DNA of 64,000 nucleotides from the NCBI RefSeq assembly GCF_017833295.1, contig NZ_JAFIBW010000001.1, positions 1,674,001 to 1,738,000 of the forward strand, read 5' to 3'. Of the stretch, positions 9,323-18,127 are shown one piece after another. A program made the position numbers and the translations under genes. The stretch is from Methylobacterium sp. PvR107. Lineage in GTDB: Bacteria > Pseudomonadota > Alphaproteobacteria > Rhizobiales > Beijerinckiaceae. Below the pieces are notes generated by a model. It searched no databases. It was not told the DNA's origin and saw only the letters and a list, made by a program, of their open reading frames with translations. Numbering within the stretch: the stretch's first letter is position 1; each line of letters begins with the position of its first letter.

Positions 9323-10384
9323 TCAGTCCGGCAGGCGGCGACCGCTCTCGGCGTCGAAGAGGTGCACCCGGTTCGGACGCACGAAGACGGTCTCGCCGGG
9401 AAGCTCACGGACACGCTCGCGCAGGACACAGGTGAGGTCATGGCCTGCCGCCCGCACCGCCAGCATGGTCTCCGAACCGGTCGGCTCCACCACCACAACC
9501 TCGGCGGCGATGCCGTCCGGCGTGAGGTCGAAATGCTCGGGCCGGATGCCCAGGATCAGCCGCCGCCCATCCGCACCCGCCGGCGCCGCGTCGAGGGGGA
9601 TTGTAAGGCCCGTGTCGCTGACGAAGACGAGATGACCGTTCCGGCGGATCGTCCCGGACACGAAGTTCATCGCCGGCGAGCCGATGAAGCCCGCGACGAA
9701 CAGGTTGTCGGGCCGGTCGTAGAGGTCCAGCGGTGGTCCGATCTGCTCGACCACGCCGTCGTGCATCACCACGATCCGGTCGGCCATGGTCATGGCCTCG
9801 ATCTGGTCGTGGGTGACGTAGATGGTCGTCGTCTTCAGCCGCTGGTGCAGTTCCTTGATCTCGGTGCGCATCGCCACGCGCAGCTTGGCGTCGAGATTCG
9901 AAAGCGGTTCGTCAAACAGGAACACCTGCGGATCGCGCACGATCGCACGGCCCATGGCCACGCGCTGGCGCTGGCCGCCTGAGAGCTGACGCGGATATCG
10001 GTCGAGCAGATGCGAGAGCCCAAGAATCTGCGCCGCCTTGTTGACGCGCAGGTCGATCTCCGAGGCCGGTGCCTTCCGGATGCGCATCGAGAACGCCATG
10101 TTCTCGCGCACCGTGAGATGCGGATAGAGCGCGTAGTTCTGGAACACCATGGCGATGTCCCGCTCCTTCGGCGGAACATCGTTCACGATGCGCTCGCCGA
10201 TACGGATCTCGCCGCCGGAGATGTTTTCAAGACCGGCAATCATCCGCAGCAGGGTCGATTTCCCGCAGCCCGACGGGCCGACCAGGATCACGAATTCACC
10301 GTCCCGGATATCCACGGACACGCCGTGCAGGACGTTCGTCGATCCGAAAGCCTTGCGAACCTCGCGGATTCCCACCGAGGCCAT
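9323..10384 (-). CDS. ugpC: ABC transporter ATP-binding protein, MalK/UgpC type
   Basis: 353-residue ATPase of the CUT1 importer. Walker [10 protein letters not shown] is at 36-44, the signature LSGGQ at 134-138, Walker B VFLFDEP at 154-160, and an H-loop in [11 protein letters not shown]-terminal TOBE/OB regulatory part (about 230-353) is present as in MalK/UgpC. ATG at 10384 is chosen because GGGAGGA lies just upstream; a longer frame to 10474 would skip this site. It is the first gene of the seven-gene run ending at 2323. Palindromes upstream may be its operator. Confidence 0.94.
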   Translation of the reverse strand: MASVGIREVRKAFGSTNVLHGVSVDIRDGEFVILVGPSGCGKSTLLRMIAGLENISGGEIRIGERIVNDVPPKERDIAMVFQNYALYPHLTVRENMAFSMRIRKAPASEIDLRVNKAAQILGLSHLLDRYPRQLSGGQRQRVAMGRAIVRDPQVFLFDEPLSNLDAKLRVAMRTEIKELHQRLKTTTIYVTHDQIEAMTMADRIVVMHDGVVEQIGPPLDLYDRPDNLFVAGFIGSPAMNFVSGTIRRNGHLVFVSDTGLTIPLDAAPAGADGRRLILGIRPEHFDLTPDGIAAEVVVVEPTGSETMLAVRAAGHDLTCVLRERVRELPGETVFVRPNRVHLFDAESGRRLPD

Positions 10385-10699
10385 GCTTCCTCCCGATATC
10401 GGCCACTCTGACGGCGGCTCTAGAGCTTCAGTACAAAGGACGGTGTGCAGGAAAGCAAGCGGGTGCCACGGCAAAGCTGCAGATAAACTTCAATCTGTCA
10501 GGCTATGCGTTCGGGGCGGGTGACGAGGCCGTCGCGGTGAAACACGCGAGGGGATGACGGCCGACGTGAAATGCTATGGATCCGCGCGCCGGCCTCGACG
10601 CCGGAGGCTCAGTTGCGGAGCGTCGCGGGTGGCTGCCCGAGGGGCCCCGGACCTCCGGACAGGGCGCGCCGCGGGCATAGATCCAGGGGAATGAAGCGC
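10385..10699. other. Divergent intergenic region
   Basis: About 315 bases between the start of the minus-strand importer operon and the plus-strand XylX-like gene. It must carry promoters in both directions. Apart from the two palindromes near 10400 I see no convincing gene. A frame running in from 10571 is the non-coding upstream extension of the plus-strand gene. Confidence 0.5.
10393..10426. promoter_or_regulatory. Two palindromes upstream of the CUT1 importer operon
   Basis: CCGATATCGG at 10393-10402 and GCTCTAGAGC at 10417-10426 are each perfect 10-base palindromes, 24 bases apart start to start, just upstream of the ATPase start at 10384. The spacing and position suggest a repressor or activator site. 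No regulator gene lies beside the operon, so its owner is unknown. Short palindromes also arise by chance in GC-rich DNA. Confidence 0.3.
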
Positions 10700-11893
10700 A
10701 TGACGTCATCGGGTCTGACCGCGCAGGAAATTCTGCCTGCCGATGGTTGCCGGGGTGCCCTCGTGGGCCGCGTGTGGCGGCCGGACGTCTCAGGCCCGAG
10801 CGTCGTGGCGATCCGCGCCGATGCGACGGGCGAGGCGCGGGCCATCGACGTCACCGCCACGTTCCCGACGGTCAGCGACCTGTGCGAGGTCCGCGATCCC
10901 GGTGCCGCCCTGCGGGCGGCCGAGGGCGCGGATCTCGGCAGCCTGGACGCGATCCTGGGCAACACTTCGCCCGACGAGCGCGACGCAACCCGGCCGTGGC
11001 TCCTCGCGCCGGCGGACTTGCAGGCCCTCAAGGCCGCGGGCGTGACCTTCGCCACATCCATGCTGGAGCGGGTGATCGAGGAGCGCGCCCGCGGTGACCT
11101 CGCCGCCGCCGCGGCGATCCGCGCCGAGGTCGAGCGCTTGGTCGGCCGCGACCTGCGCCGGCTGAAGCCCGGCTCGCCGGAGGCGATGGCGCTGAAGGAC
11201 GTGCTCGTCGCGCAGGGGGCCTGGAGCCAGTACCTGGAAGTCGGGATCGGCCCGGATGCCGAGATCTTCACCAAGGCGCAGCCGCTCTCGGCGGTGGGCT
11301 GCGGCGCGGATGCGGGCCTCCACCCGGACTCGCACTGGAACAACCCTGAGCCCGAGGTCGCCCTCGCCGTCACCTCCGACCAGCGCATCGTCGGCGCGAC
11401 GCTCGCCAACGACGTGAACCTGCGCGACTTCGAGGGCCGGTCGGCGCTGCTCCTCGGCAAGGCCAAGGACAACAACGCCTCCTGCGCCCTCGGTCCATTC
11501 CTGCGGCTCTTCGACGACACGTTCGGACTCGACGACGTGCGCCGCACCACCGTCACCCTAGAAGTCGTCGGCACCGATGGGTTCCGGCTGGAGGGGACCT
11601 CGCCGCTCGCCGAGATCAGCCGCGACCCGGAGGAGCTGGCGGAGGCGCTCATGGGCCGTACGCACAACTACCCGGACGGCGCCCTCCTCCTCCTCGGCAC
11701 GATGTTCGCGCCGATCCAGGACCGGCACGGTCCGGGCCTCGGATTCACCCACGCCGAGGGCGACCGGGTCGTGGTGGCGAGCCCGGAACTCGGCAGCCTC
11801 GTCAATCGCATGCGCCCATGCGACGCCTGCGAGCCCTGGACGTTCGGCGCCCGCGCGCTGATGCGCAACCTCGCGGCACGCGGCATTCTGTGA
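10700..11893 (+). CDS. FAH-superfamily 2-keto-3-deoxy sugar-acid dehydratase (XylX/KDA dehydratase-like)
   Basis: About 397 residues. The C-terminal two thirds carry the fumarylacetoacetate hydrolase fold with strings typical of XylX-type enzymes: EIFTKAQPLS, NNPEPEVALAV, NDVNLRDFEGRSALLLGKAK, and the ending WTFGARALMRNLAARGIL. Relatives dehydrate 2-keto-3-deoxy-pentonates to 2-oxoglutarate semialdehyde in Weimberg-type pathways. ATG at 10700 is chosen because GGGGA lies 9 bases upstream; 10691 is also possible. A GlcD-like dehydrogenase follows, and a XylD-like dehydratase lies at 22 kb, which supports a sugar-acid role. The exact substrate is not fixed; a hydrolase function is the alternative. 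Confidence 0.82.
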   Translation: MTSSGLTAQEILPADGCRGALVGRVWRPDVSGPSVVAIRADATGEARAIDVTATFPTVSDLCEVRDPGAALRAAEGADLGSLDAILGNTSPDERDATRPWLLAPADLQALKAAGVTFATSMLERVIEERARGDLAAAAAIRAEVERLVGRDLRRLKPGSPEAMALKDVLVAQGAWSQYLEVGIGPDAEIFTKAQPLSAVGCGADAGLHPDSHWNNPEPEVALAVTSDQRIVGATLANDVNLRDFEGRSALLLGKAKDNNASCALGPFLRLFDDTFGLDDVRRTTVTLEVVGTDGFRLEGTSPLAEISRDPEELAEALMGRTHNYPDGALLLLGTMFAPIQDRHGPGLGFTHAEGDRVVVASPELGSLVNRMRPCDACEPWTFGARALMRNLAARGIL

Positions 11894-11924
11894 CAGAGCG
11901 TCGGGCGGAGCCCCGCCCGACACG

Positions 11925-13319
11925 ATGCTTGTTCCCTCCGAGATGATGCCGATGACCGACGCCGCCTTCCTCGACCGCCTCGCCGCGATCGTCGGACCGT
12001 CCGGCCTCGTCACCGGCGACGAGCTGCGCGGACGCTCGGCCAACTGGACGCGGCCGGCCGAGCCCTGCGCGGCCCTCGCGCTGGTCCGCCCGCGGAACAC
12101 TGCCGAGACCAGCGCCGTCATGGCGGCCTGCCACGCGGCGGGCGTCGCCGTGGTGCCGCGGGGCGGCGCCACCGGGCTCGTCGACGGCACGCTCTGCGCG
12201 CCCGACGAGATCACGCTCTCGACGGAACGCATGACCGGGATCGAGCCGGTCGATCCGCTCGGCATGACGGTGGTAGTCGGCACCGGCGCTACCATCGAGA
12301 GCGTGCAGGATGCAGCGACTTCGAGCGGCCTGTTCTTCCCCCTCGACCTCGGCGCCCGCGGCTCGGCGACGATCGGCGGCGCGATCTCCACCAATGCGGG
12401 CGGCCTGCGGGTGCTCCGCTACGGCATGATGCGCGAGATGGTGCTCGGCCTGGAAGCGGTGCTCGCCGACGGCACGGTGGTGTCGTCCATGCGCCCGCTG
12501 ATCAAGAACAACACCGGGCTCGACCTGAAGCAACTCTTCGTTGGCACCGAAGGGACGCTCGGCATCGTCACGCGGGCGGTGCTGCGGCTGCGTCCGGAAC
12601 CCGCGGGCTACGCCACCGCGCTCATCGCCTGCCCCAGCTTGGACGACGGGGCGCGGGTGCTGCGGGCGGCCCAGAGCGCCTTTCAGGGGCGCGTCTCCTC
12701 CTTCGAGGGGTTGTGGCCGGACTTCTACCGGCTGATGACGGCACCGGGGCGCGCGACGCCGCCGCTCGGCCACGACTACCCGTTCTACGCGATCATCGAG
12801 GTCGAGTGCGTATCTGAGGAATCCGACCGATTCCTCAACATGCTCGAAGGTCTGATGGACGAGGGCACGATCCTCGACGCGGCGATCGCTTCCTCGGAGG
12901 AACAGCGACGGGGCATGTGGCGCATCCGTGACCGTGTGGAGCACCTCAACGCCGACGGGATCGAGCGCGCCTTCGACGTCAGCGTGCCCCTTGCGAAGAT
13001 GGATGACTATGTCCGCGGGGCGCTTGACCGCCTCGCGGCGATTCCGGGCTGCCGGGCGGTCGTCTACGGGCATATCGGCGACAACAACCTGCACTGGAAC
13101 ACGACCCGCCTCGACGCCGCCGGCAACGCCGCCATCGACGCGGCGATCTACGAGCCCCTGGCGGCGCTGAACGGGTCTGTCTCGGCGGAGCACGGGATCG
13201 GGCTCGAGAAGCGGGCCAAGCTGAAGCTGTCGCGCTCGCCTGCGGAGATCGCCGTCATGCGGCTCGTGAAGCGGGCGCTCGACCCGGACAACCGGTTGAA
13301 CCCCGGCAAGATTTTTTGA
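11925..13319 (+). CDS. FAD-linked 2-hydroxyacid dehydrogenase (GlcD/D2HGDH-like)
   Basis: 464 residues from the first ATG; ATG at 11952 (455 residues) is an equal choice because neither has a clear ribosome site. The N-terminal FAD-binding domain of the VAO/PCMH fold shows PRGGATGL and the FAD loop GGAISTNAGG. KNNTGLDLKQLFVGTEGTLGIVT is typical of GlcD and D-2-hydroxyglutarate dehydrogenases. The C-terminal FAD-oxidase domain has GHIGDNNLHWN, EHGIGLEKR and NRLNPGKIF. It would oxidise a D-2-hydroxyacid and pass electrons to a carrier. It lies 31 bases after the XylX-like gene, so both probably serve one pathway. Confidence 0.88.
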   Translation: MLVPSEMMPMTDAAFLDRLAAIVGPSGLVTGDELRGRSANWTRPAEPCAALALVRPRNTAETSAVMAACHAAGVAVVPRGGATGLVDGTLCAPDEITLSTERMTGIEPVDPLGMTVVVGTGATIESVQDAATSSGLFFPLDLGARGSATIGGAISTNAGGLRVLRYGMMREMVLGLEAVLADGTVVSSMRPLIKNNTGLDLKQLFVGTEGTLGIVTRAVLRLRPEPAGYATALIACPSLDDGARVLRAAQSAFQGRVSSFEGLWPDFYRLMTAPGRATPPLGHDYPFYAIIEVECVSEESDRFLNMLEGLMDEGTILDAAIASSEEQRRGMWRIRDRVEHLNADGIERAFDVSVPLAKMDDYVRGALDRLAAIPGCRAVVYGHIGDNNLHWNTTRLDAAGNAAIDAAIYEPLAALNGSVSAEHGIGLEKRAKLKLSRSPAEIAVMRLVKRALDPDNRLNPGKIF

Positions 13320-13329
13320 GACCGTTGCG

Positions 13330-13611
13330 GTGTCGATCCGGCTGGCGGTGCGCCTCACGCCGCGCGGTGGCCGCGACGCCGCGGAAGGCTGGGCTCACGA
13401 CGTGAAGGGTCAGCCCTACCTGAAGGCCCGCGTCGCAGCCCCGCCGGTCGAGGGCGCGGCCAACGAGGCGCTGGTGACGCTGATCGCCAAGACGCTGAAG
13501 GTTAGCCGCGGCTCGGTTCGCATCGTTACCGGCGAACAGAGCCGCCTGAAGATCCTCGAGATCGACGGCGCGGCGCAGGCGGATCTGGATCGGGTTTTCG
13601 GGCCGCCGTGA
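13330..13611 (+). CDS. DUF167 (YggU) family protein
   Basis: 93-residue small protein of the DUF167/YggU family: VRLTPRGGRD near the start, then LKARVAAPPVEGAANEAL and GSVRIVTGEQSRLKIL. Family members are small alpha/beta proteins of unknown function. It starts at GTG 13330, only 10 bases after the dehydrogenase stop, so it is probably transcribed with that gene even though it is usually a housekeeping gene near other partners. Its stop faces a hairpin shared with the convergent BKACE gene. Confidence 0.85.
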   Translation: MSIRLAVRLTPRGGRDAAEGWAHDVKGQPYLKARVAAPPVEGAANEALVTLIAKTLKVSRGSVRIVTGEQSRLKILEIDGAAQADLDRVFGPP

Positions 13612-13654
13612 GGCACCGCCGACGTCTTCGCGGGCGCGGGCATCAGCAGTTCCA

Positions 13655-13689
13655 GGATGATGCGTCGCACCTCCGGCGACGTATCATCC
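13655..13689. terminator. Hairpin between convergent genes
   Basis: A stem of 14 pairs with one mismatch (13655-13668 with 13676-13689) and a 7-base loop ACCTCCG lies between the stops of the DUF167 gene and the BKACE gene. It has no clear T run on either side. Its position fits a two-way terminator, but it could be only an RNA-stabilising hairpin. Confidence 0.55.
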
Positions 13690-13702
13690 ATCGACGGCTT
13701 GT

Positions 13703-14632
13703 TCAGAACGCGACCTTGTCGCCGCCCTTCAGCGCCAGGATCTCGCGCGCCTCGTCGGGCGAGGCAACCGCGAGGCCGAGACCCTCGATGATCGACCGGA
13801 CGCGGCGGACCTGCGCCGCGTTGGTCTCGGCGAGCTTGCCCGGCCCGTCCCAGAGGCTGTCCTCCAGGCCGACGCGGACGTTGCCGCCCATCGCGGCCGC
13901 CATGGCGGCGATGTTCATCTGATTGCGGCCGGCCCCCAGCACCGACCAGCGGTACTGGTCGCCGAACAGCCGGTCGGCGGTGCGTTTCATGTGCATCACG
14001 TCGTCCGGATGCGCGCCGATCCCGCCCTGGAGGCCGAACACGGTCTGGATGAACAGCGGCGCCTGCACGAGACCGCGGTCGAAGAAGTATTTCAGATTGT
14101 AGAGGTGCGCGGTGTCGTAGCACTCGAACTCGAACTTCGTCCCGTTCGGGCCGCAGGTCGTCAGGATGTGCTCGATCTGGCCGAACGTGTTGCGGAAGAT
14201 GATGTCCTTGTTGCCGAGGTAATCACGCTCCCACTGGTGCTTCAGATCCTTGAAGCGATCGAGCATGCCGAACAGGCCGAAATTCATCGAGCCGAGATTC
14301 AGCGAGGCGACTTCCGGCTGGAAGGTCGCGGCCGGGCGGACGCGCTCCTCGATCGACATGGTCGGCGCGCCGCCGGTGGTGATGTTCACCACGCAGTTGG
14401 AGCGCTGCTTGATCACCGGCAGGAACTTGGCGAAGGCCTCGGGCGACTGGTCGGGCTGGCCGTTCTCCGGGTTGCGGGCGTGCAGGTGCACGATGGCGGC
14501 GCCCGCCTCGGCGGCGCCGATGGCGGCGTCGGCGATCTCCTCGGGCGTCACCGGGAGGTGCGGCGACATGCTGGGCGTATGGATCGCGCCCGTCACCGCG
14601 CAGGTGATGATGACTTTCCGCTGTGAGGCCAT
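13703..14632 (-). CDS. BKACE family beta-keto acid cleavage enzyme (DUF849)
   Basis: 309 residues. BKACE enzymes condense a beta-keto acid with acetyl-CoA and split it to acetoacetate and a CoA ester, using a metal held by a His-x-His pair and a later glutamate. Here the pair is H49 and H51 in VHLHARNP, with a late glutamate in VRVGLEDSLW. TTGGAPTMS and GGIGAHPDDVMHM are family strings. The start at ATG 14632 lies 2 bases after the stop of the CRYL1-like dehydrogenase gene. That pairing suggests the dehydrogenase makes the 3-keto acid this enzyme cleaves, as in carnitine breakdown, though the actual substrate is unknown. Confidence 0.92.
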   Translation of the reverse strand: MASQRKVIITCAVTGAIHTPSMSPHLPVTPEEIADAAIGAAEAGAAIVHLHARNPENGQPDQSPEAFAKFLPVIKQRSNCVVNITTGGAPTMSIEERVRPAATFQPEVASLNLGSMNFGLFGMLDRFKDLKHQWERDYLGNKDIIFRNTFGQIEHILTTCGPNGTKFEFECYDTAHLYNLKYFFDRGLVQAPLFIQTVFGLQGGIGAHPDDVMHMKRTADRLFGDQYRWSVLGAGRNQMNIAAMAAAMGGNVRVGLEDSLWDGPGKLAETNAAQVRRVRSIIEGLGLAVASPDEAREILALKGGDKVAF

Positions 14633-14634
14633 GC

Positions 14635-15558
14635 TCAGTCCTTCTGTGAAGCCTTGTGGGCCCGCAGGGCCGCGAGCCGCGCGTCGCGGCGGTTCATGCG
14701 GGCGGGCAGGTCGGCGGGGGCCTGCCAGTTCGCCAGGATCGCCTCGGTGGCCGGTGCCTCGTAGACGCTCGGCGGTGCCGGATCGGCCGCGAGGTTCTTG
14801 TAGAAGGCGGTATAGCGGGCGCAATAATCGGCGATGCCGCCGGGCGCGTTCAGCTCGATGGTCTCGAACGGCCCCATGAAGCTCCAGCGCAGGCCGAGAC
14901 CGTCCGAGACGGTCTTGTCGAGATCCTGCGGCGTCACATAGCCCTCCGAGGCCAAGCGGAACGCTTCCGCCAGGAGCGCGCCCTGGAGCCGATTGAGGAT
15001 GAAGCCCTCGATCTCCTTCAGCACCGTGATCGGCACCTGGCCGATGGCTTCGTAGATGGTCCGGGCGCGTTCCAGCGCCGCCGCCTCGGTCCACGGCGCT
15101 CCGGAGATCTCGACCAGCGGGATCAGGTGCGGCGGGTTCACCGGATGGCCGATCAGGCAACGCGAACGGCCGGCCAAGCCCTCGGTGAACAGCGAGCAGC
15201 GGATCGCCGACGACGAGGAGGCCAGGATGGCATCCGGCGGCGCCAGGGCGTCGAGTTCGGCGAACAGGCTCTGCTTCACGTCGAGCCGCTCCGGGCCGTT
15301 CTCCTGCACGAACACGACCCCGTCGAGGGCGTCGGCAAGGTTTCCGGCGGCGCGGATGCGGCGCGCGGCACCGTCCGGGTCGGGGCAGAGACCGTTGGCC
15401 GCGAGGGTCCGCAAGCCCTCGGCGCAGAGCGGCACGGCGGCTTCGGCGACGCCTGCGGCGGCATCGAACAGGCGCACGTTCCACCCGGCGCGGGCGAAAA
15501 TCATCGCCCAGGCCCGGCCGATCAGGCCGGCGCCGACGATCGCGACGGACTCGGTCAT
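14635..15558 (-). CDS. 3-hydroxyacyl-CoA dehydrogenase family protein, lambda-crystallin (CRYL1)-like
   Basis: 307 residues. The N-terminal Rossmann motif GAGLIG lies at about residues 9-14, and SSSSAIRCS and HPVNPPHLIPLVE are hallmarks of the family. The C-terminal part (GFILNRLQGALLAEAF, SDGLGLRWSFMGPFETIEL) looks more like lambda-crystallin/L-gulonate 3-dehydrogenase than L-carnitine dehydrogenase. It would oxidise a 3-hydroxyacid to a 3-keto acid with NAD. ATG at 15558 overlaps the stop of the Liv fusion gene by 4 bases (GTG at 15564 is an alternative). It feeds naturally into BKACE downstream. Confidence 0.88.
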   Translation of the reverse strand: MTESVAIVGAGLIGRAWAMIFARAGWNVRLFDAAAGVAEAAVPLCAEGLRTLAANGLCPDPDGAARRIRAAGNLADALDGVVFVQENGPERLDVKQSLFAELDALAPPDAILASSSSAIRCSLFTEGLAGRSRCLIGHPVNPPHLIPLVEISGAPWTEAAALERARTIYEAIGQVPITVLKEIEGFILNRLQGALLAEAFRLASEGYVTPQDLDKTVSDGLGLRWSFMGPFETIELNAPGGIADYCARYTAFYKNLAADPAPPSVYEAPATEAILANWQAPADLPARMNRRDARLAALRAHKASQKD

Positions 15559-18113
15559 AGCCACAGCACCTTTCGCCTCAATTCCTGATCCTCGCGCAGG
15601 AGGCGCGATTCACCGGTCCATTGCACGCTGCCGCGCTCCAGCGCGACCGTGCGGTCGGAGAGCGCCAAAGCGAGGTCGAGGTGGTGATCCACCAGGATGA
15701 TCGCGATCTCGCGGCGCAGGCGGTCGAAGGCCTCGAACAGCTCCTCGGTCACGGCCGGCGACAGGCCCTCGAAAGGCTCGTCGAGGAGGAGGAGACGCGT
15801 ATCGCCCGAGAGCGCGCGGGCCACAGCCACCATCTGCTGCTCGCCCCCCGAAAGGCGCGCGGCGTCTACGGTCCAGCGCTCCTTCAACCGGGGGAAGAAC
15901 TCCAGCACTTTGTCCTCGTCCCAGTGGATCCCGGCGCCGGTGAGCCGCCGGAGCCGACCGAGGCCGAGATTCTCGGCAACACTCATCCCGGCGAACAGCG
16001 CCCGGCCCTGCGGCACATAGCCGATGCCGAGCCGGGCGATCCGGTCCGGCGACAGTCCGGCGATGTCCTTGCCGGCGAGCACGATCCGGCCGGCGGCCGG
16101 CGGCGCGGTGCCGATCAGGGTCTTGAGCAGGGTCGACTTGCCGGCACCGTTGCGTCCGAGCAGGGCCACGACCTCACCCCGGTGCACCGCGAGATTCACG
16201 CCGTTGAGGATGTGCGACTTGCCGTAGAAGGTGTCGACGCCCTCCATGGCCAGCAGCGTCTCCGCCTCGGCCGCGCTGGCGCGCGGCTTGGCGGCGATCG
16301 CCGCTGTCCCCGAGCCGAGATAGACGGCCTGCACGCGGGCATCGTCCCGGGCATCCGCCACCGAGCCGTCGACCAGCACGGCCCCGTCGGCCATCACGGT
16401 GACGCGGTCGGCGAGGCGGAACACGCGGTCGATATCGTGCTCGACCAGCAGCACCGGGATGTCGGCCGAGAGCGCCTTGATCAGGTCGCCGACGCGCTCG
16501 CGCTCGGCGGCCGCCAAGCCGGCGAGCGGCTCGTCGAGCAGCAGCACGCGGGGCCGCGTGGCGAGCGCCAGACCCATGTCGAGCAGGCGCTGGCCGCCGT
16601 AGGACAAGCTGCCCGCCTCCGCCCGCTCGATGCCGGAGAGACCGGTCCAGCGCAGCAGCTCGGCCGTGTCGTCGGCGATCTCGCGGATCGCCAGCGCGTT
16701 CCGCCAGGGGCTGAAATGCGCCGGGTGACGCGCCTGGACGGCGAGGCGGACGTTTTCCTCCACCGACAGGCCGGGGAACAGGTTGGTGATCTGGAACGAG
16801 CGGCCGAGGCCGGCCCGGGTGATCGCGTGCGGCTCCAGCCCGGCGATCTCGTGGCCGTCGAGGCGGATGCTGCCCGCGCTCGGCCGGAACATCCCGGAGA
16901 GCAGGTTGAAGGCCGTCGTCTTGCCGGCCCCGTTCGGGCCGATCAGCGCGTGGAGCGTCCGGTCGGCGACTGCGAACGACACGCCGCGGACCGCCGCGAC
17001 GGGGCCGAAGCTCTTCTTGATGTCGTCGGCGACCAGCACCGGTCCCACATTGCGGCCCTCCGCGATGAAGCGGGCCGGGACGCGGCCGGAGGCGCCGGCG
17101 CGGCGAGCCGACATGGCGGCACCCTCGGCCGGCACACGCCGGAACGGCTTCAGAAGCCGCGCCGCAATGCCGACGAGCCCATCCGGCGAGAACACGATGA
17201 AGGCGACGAACAGCAGGCCGAAATACAGCAGCCAGTCGGCGGTGTAGATCGACAGGAACTCCCGGAACAGGATGTAGAACAGGGCGCCGAGCGCCGGCCC
17301 GAGGAACGAGCGCATCCCGCCGATCACCACCATGGCGAGCAGCTCGCCCGAGAAGGCGATGGAGATCGGGTCGGCCGAGGTGAAGCGGTGGCTATAGGCC
17401 GAGAGCGCCCCGGCAAGGCCGGTGATCGTCGCCGAGATCACGAAGGCCGCGAGCTTGTAGCGGTTGGTGGCGTAGCCGAGAAAGCCGGCGCGCTGCTCGT
17501 TCTCGCGGATCGCCACCAGGACGGACCCCATCGGGGAGCGGCGGAAGCGCCAGAGCGCGACCAGCACCACGAAGGCGATGCCCGACACGGCGGCGTAGTA
17601 GGCGCCGGGCTCCTGAAGCGCGGCCCAGCGGTGGAGGTTGCCGATGCCGTTCTCGCCGCCGGTGAGGTCGGTCCAGCGGAACGCGATGGCGTAGAGCATC
17701 GCCGTGAAGGCGAGCGTCAGAAGCGAGAAGTAGACCCCGCGCCGCCGCAGGATCAGGCCGCCGGCGACCAGGGCAGCCAACCCGGTGATCGCCAGCGCAC
17801 CCAGCAACGGCAGCGCCATGTCGCCGGGGAACAGCCGCGTCTGGAGGATGGCCACCGCGTAGGCGCCGATCCCGAACCAGGCCCCGTGGCCGAACGAGGT
17901 CAGCCCGGTCCAGCCGACCAGGATGTTGAGGCCCAGCACCGCGAGGGCGAAGATCACCACGTCGGTGGCGGTGATCAGGGTCAGGCCGATCGCGTCGAGG
18001 GCGAAGGGCAGGACGATCAGGGCGGCGAGCGCCGCCCAGAGCTGGCGGCTCTCGCGCAGGATCAGGCCGCGCTGCGGCAAAGCGAGCGGCAGCGGCTCGG
18101 CGGTTCCGGACAT
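15555..18113 (-). CDS. Fused LivM-LivG-LivF branched-chain-type ABC transporter (permease plus two ATPases)
   Basis: 852 residues with no stop between three parts. The LivM permease is about 1-325 (NILVGWTGLTSFGHGAWFGIGAY, IGGMRSFLGPALGA). The first ATPase, LivG-like, is about 355-600 with Walker A GPNGAGKTT at 392-400, signature LSYGGQ at 503-508 and Walker B VLLLDEP. The second, LivF-like, is about 620-852 with Walker A GRNGAGKST at 653-661, LSGGEQ at 754-759 and Walker B LLLLDEP. Start ATG 18113 is the first in-frame ATG before recognisable LivM sequence. In-frame ATGs at 17114 and 16247 could give extra internal products. LivH and LivK genes precede it, completing a full importer. Confidence 0.93.
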   Translation of the reverse strand: MSGTAEPLPLALPQRGLILRESRQLWAALAALIVLPFALDAIGLTLITATDVVIFALAVLGLNILVGWTGLTSFGHGAWFGIGAYAVAILQTRLFPGDMALPLLGALAITGLAALVAGGLILRRRGVYFSLLTLAFTAMLYAIAFRWTDLTGGENGIGNLHRWAALQEPGAYYAAVSGIAFVVLVALWRFRRSPMGSVLVAIRENEQRAGFLGYATNRYKLAAFVISATITGLAGALSAYSHRFTSADPISIAFSGELLAMVVIGGMRSFLGPALGALFYILFREFLSIYTADWLLYFGLLFVAFIVFSPDGLVGIAARLLKPFRRVPAEGAAMSARRAGASGRVPARFIAEGRNVGPVLVADDIKKSFGPVAAVRGVSFAVADRTLHALIGPNGAGKTTAFNLLSGMFRPSAGSIRLDGHEIAGLEPHAITRAGLGRSFQITNLFPGLSVEENVRLAVQARHPAHFSPWRNALAIREIADDTAELLRWTGLSGIERAEAGSLSYGGQRLLDMGLALATRPRVLLLDEPLAGLAAAERERVGDLIKALSADIPVLLVEHDIDRVFRLADRVTVMADGAVLVDGSVADARDDARVQAVYLGSGTAAIAAKPRASAAEAETLLAMEGVDTFYGKSHILNGVNLAVHRGEVVALLGRNGAGKSTLLKTLIGTAPPAAGRIVLAGKDIAGLSPDRIARLGIGYVPQGRALFAGMSVAENLGLGRLRRLTGAGIHWDEDKVLEFFPRLKERWTVDAARLSGGEQQMVAVARALSGDTRLLLLDEPFEGLSPAVTEELFEAFDRLRREIAIILVDHHLDLALALSDRTVALERGSVQWTGESRLLREDQELRRKVLWL

Positions 18114-18127
18114 GGGACGCTCTCCGC

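Noticed and set aside
7122..9635. An 837-codon open frame on the plus strand
   Set aside because: It is opposite the permease and binding-protein genes and rich in Arg, Asp and Gly; no protein-like motif.
14635..15558. L-carnitine dehydrogenase as a firm call
   Set aside because: The BKACE partner suggests it, but the C-terminal half resembles lambda-crystallin more closely and there is no fused thioesterase; the substrate is left open.
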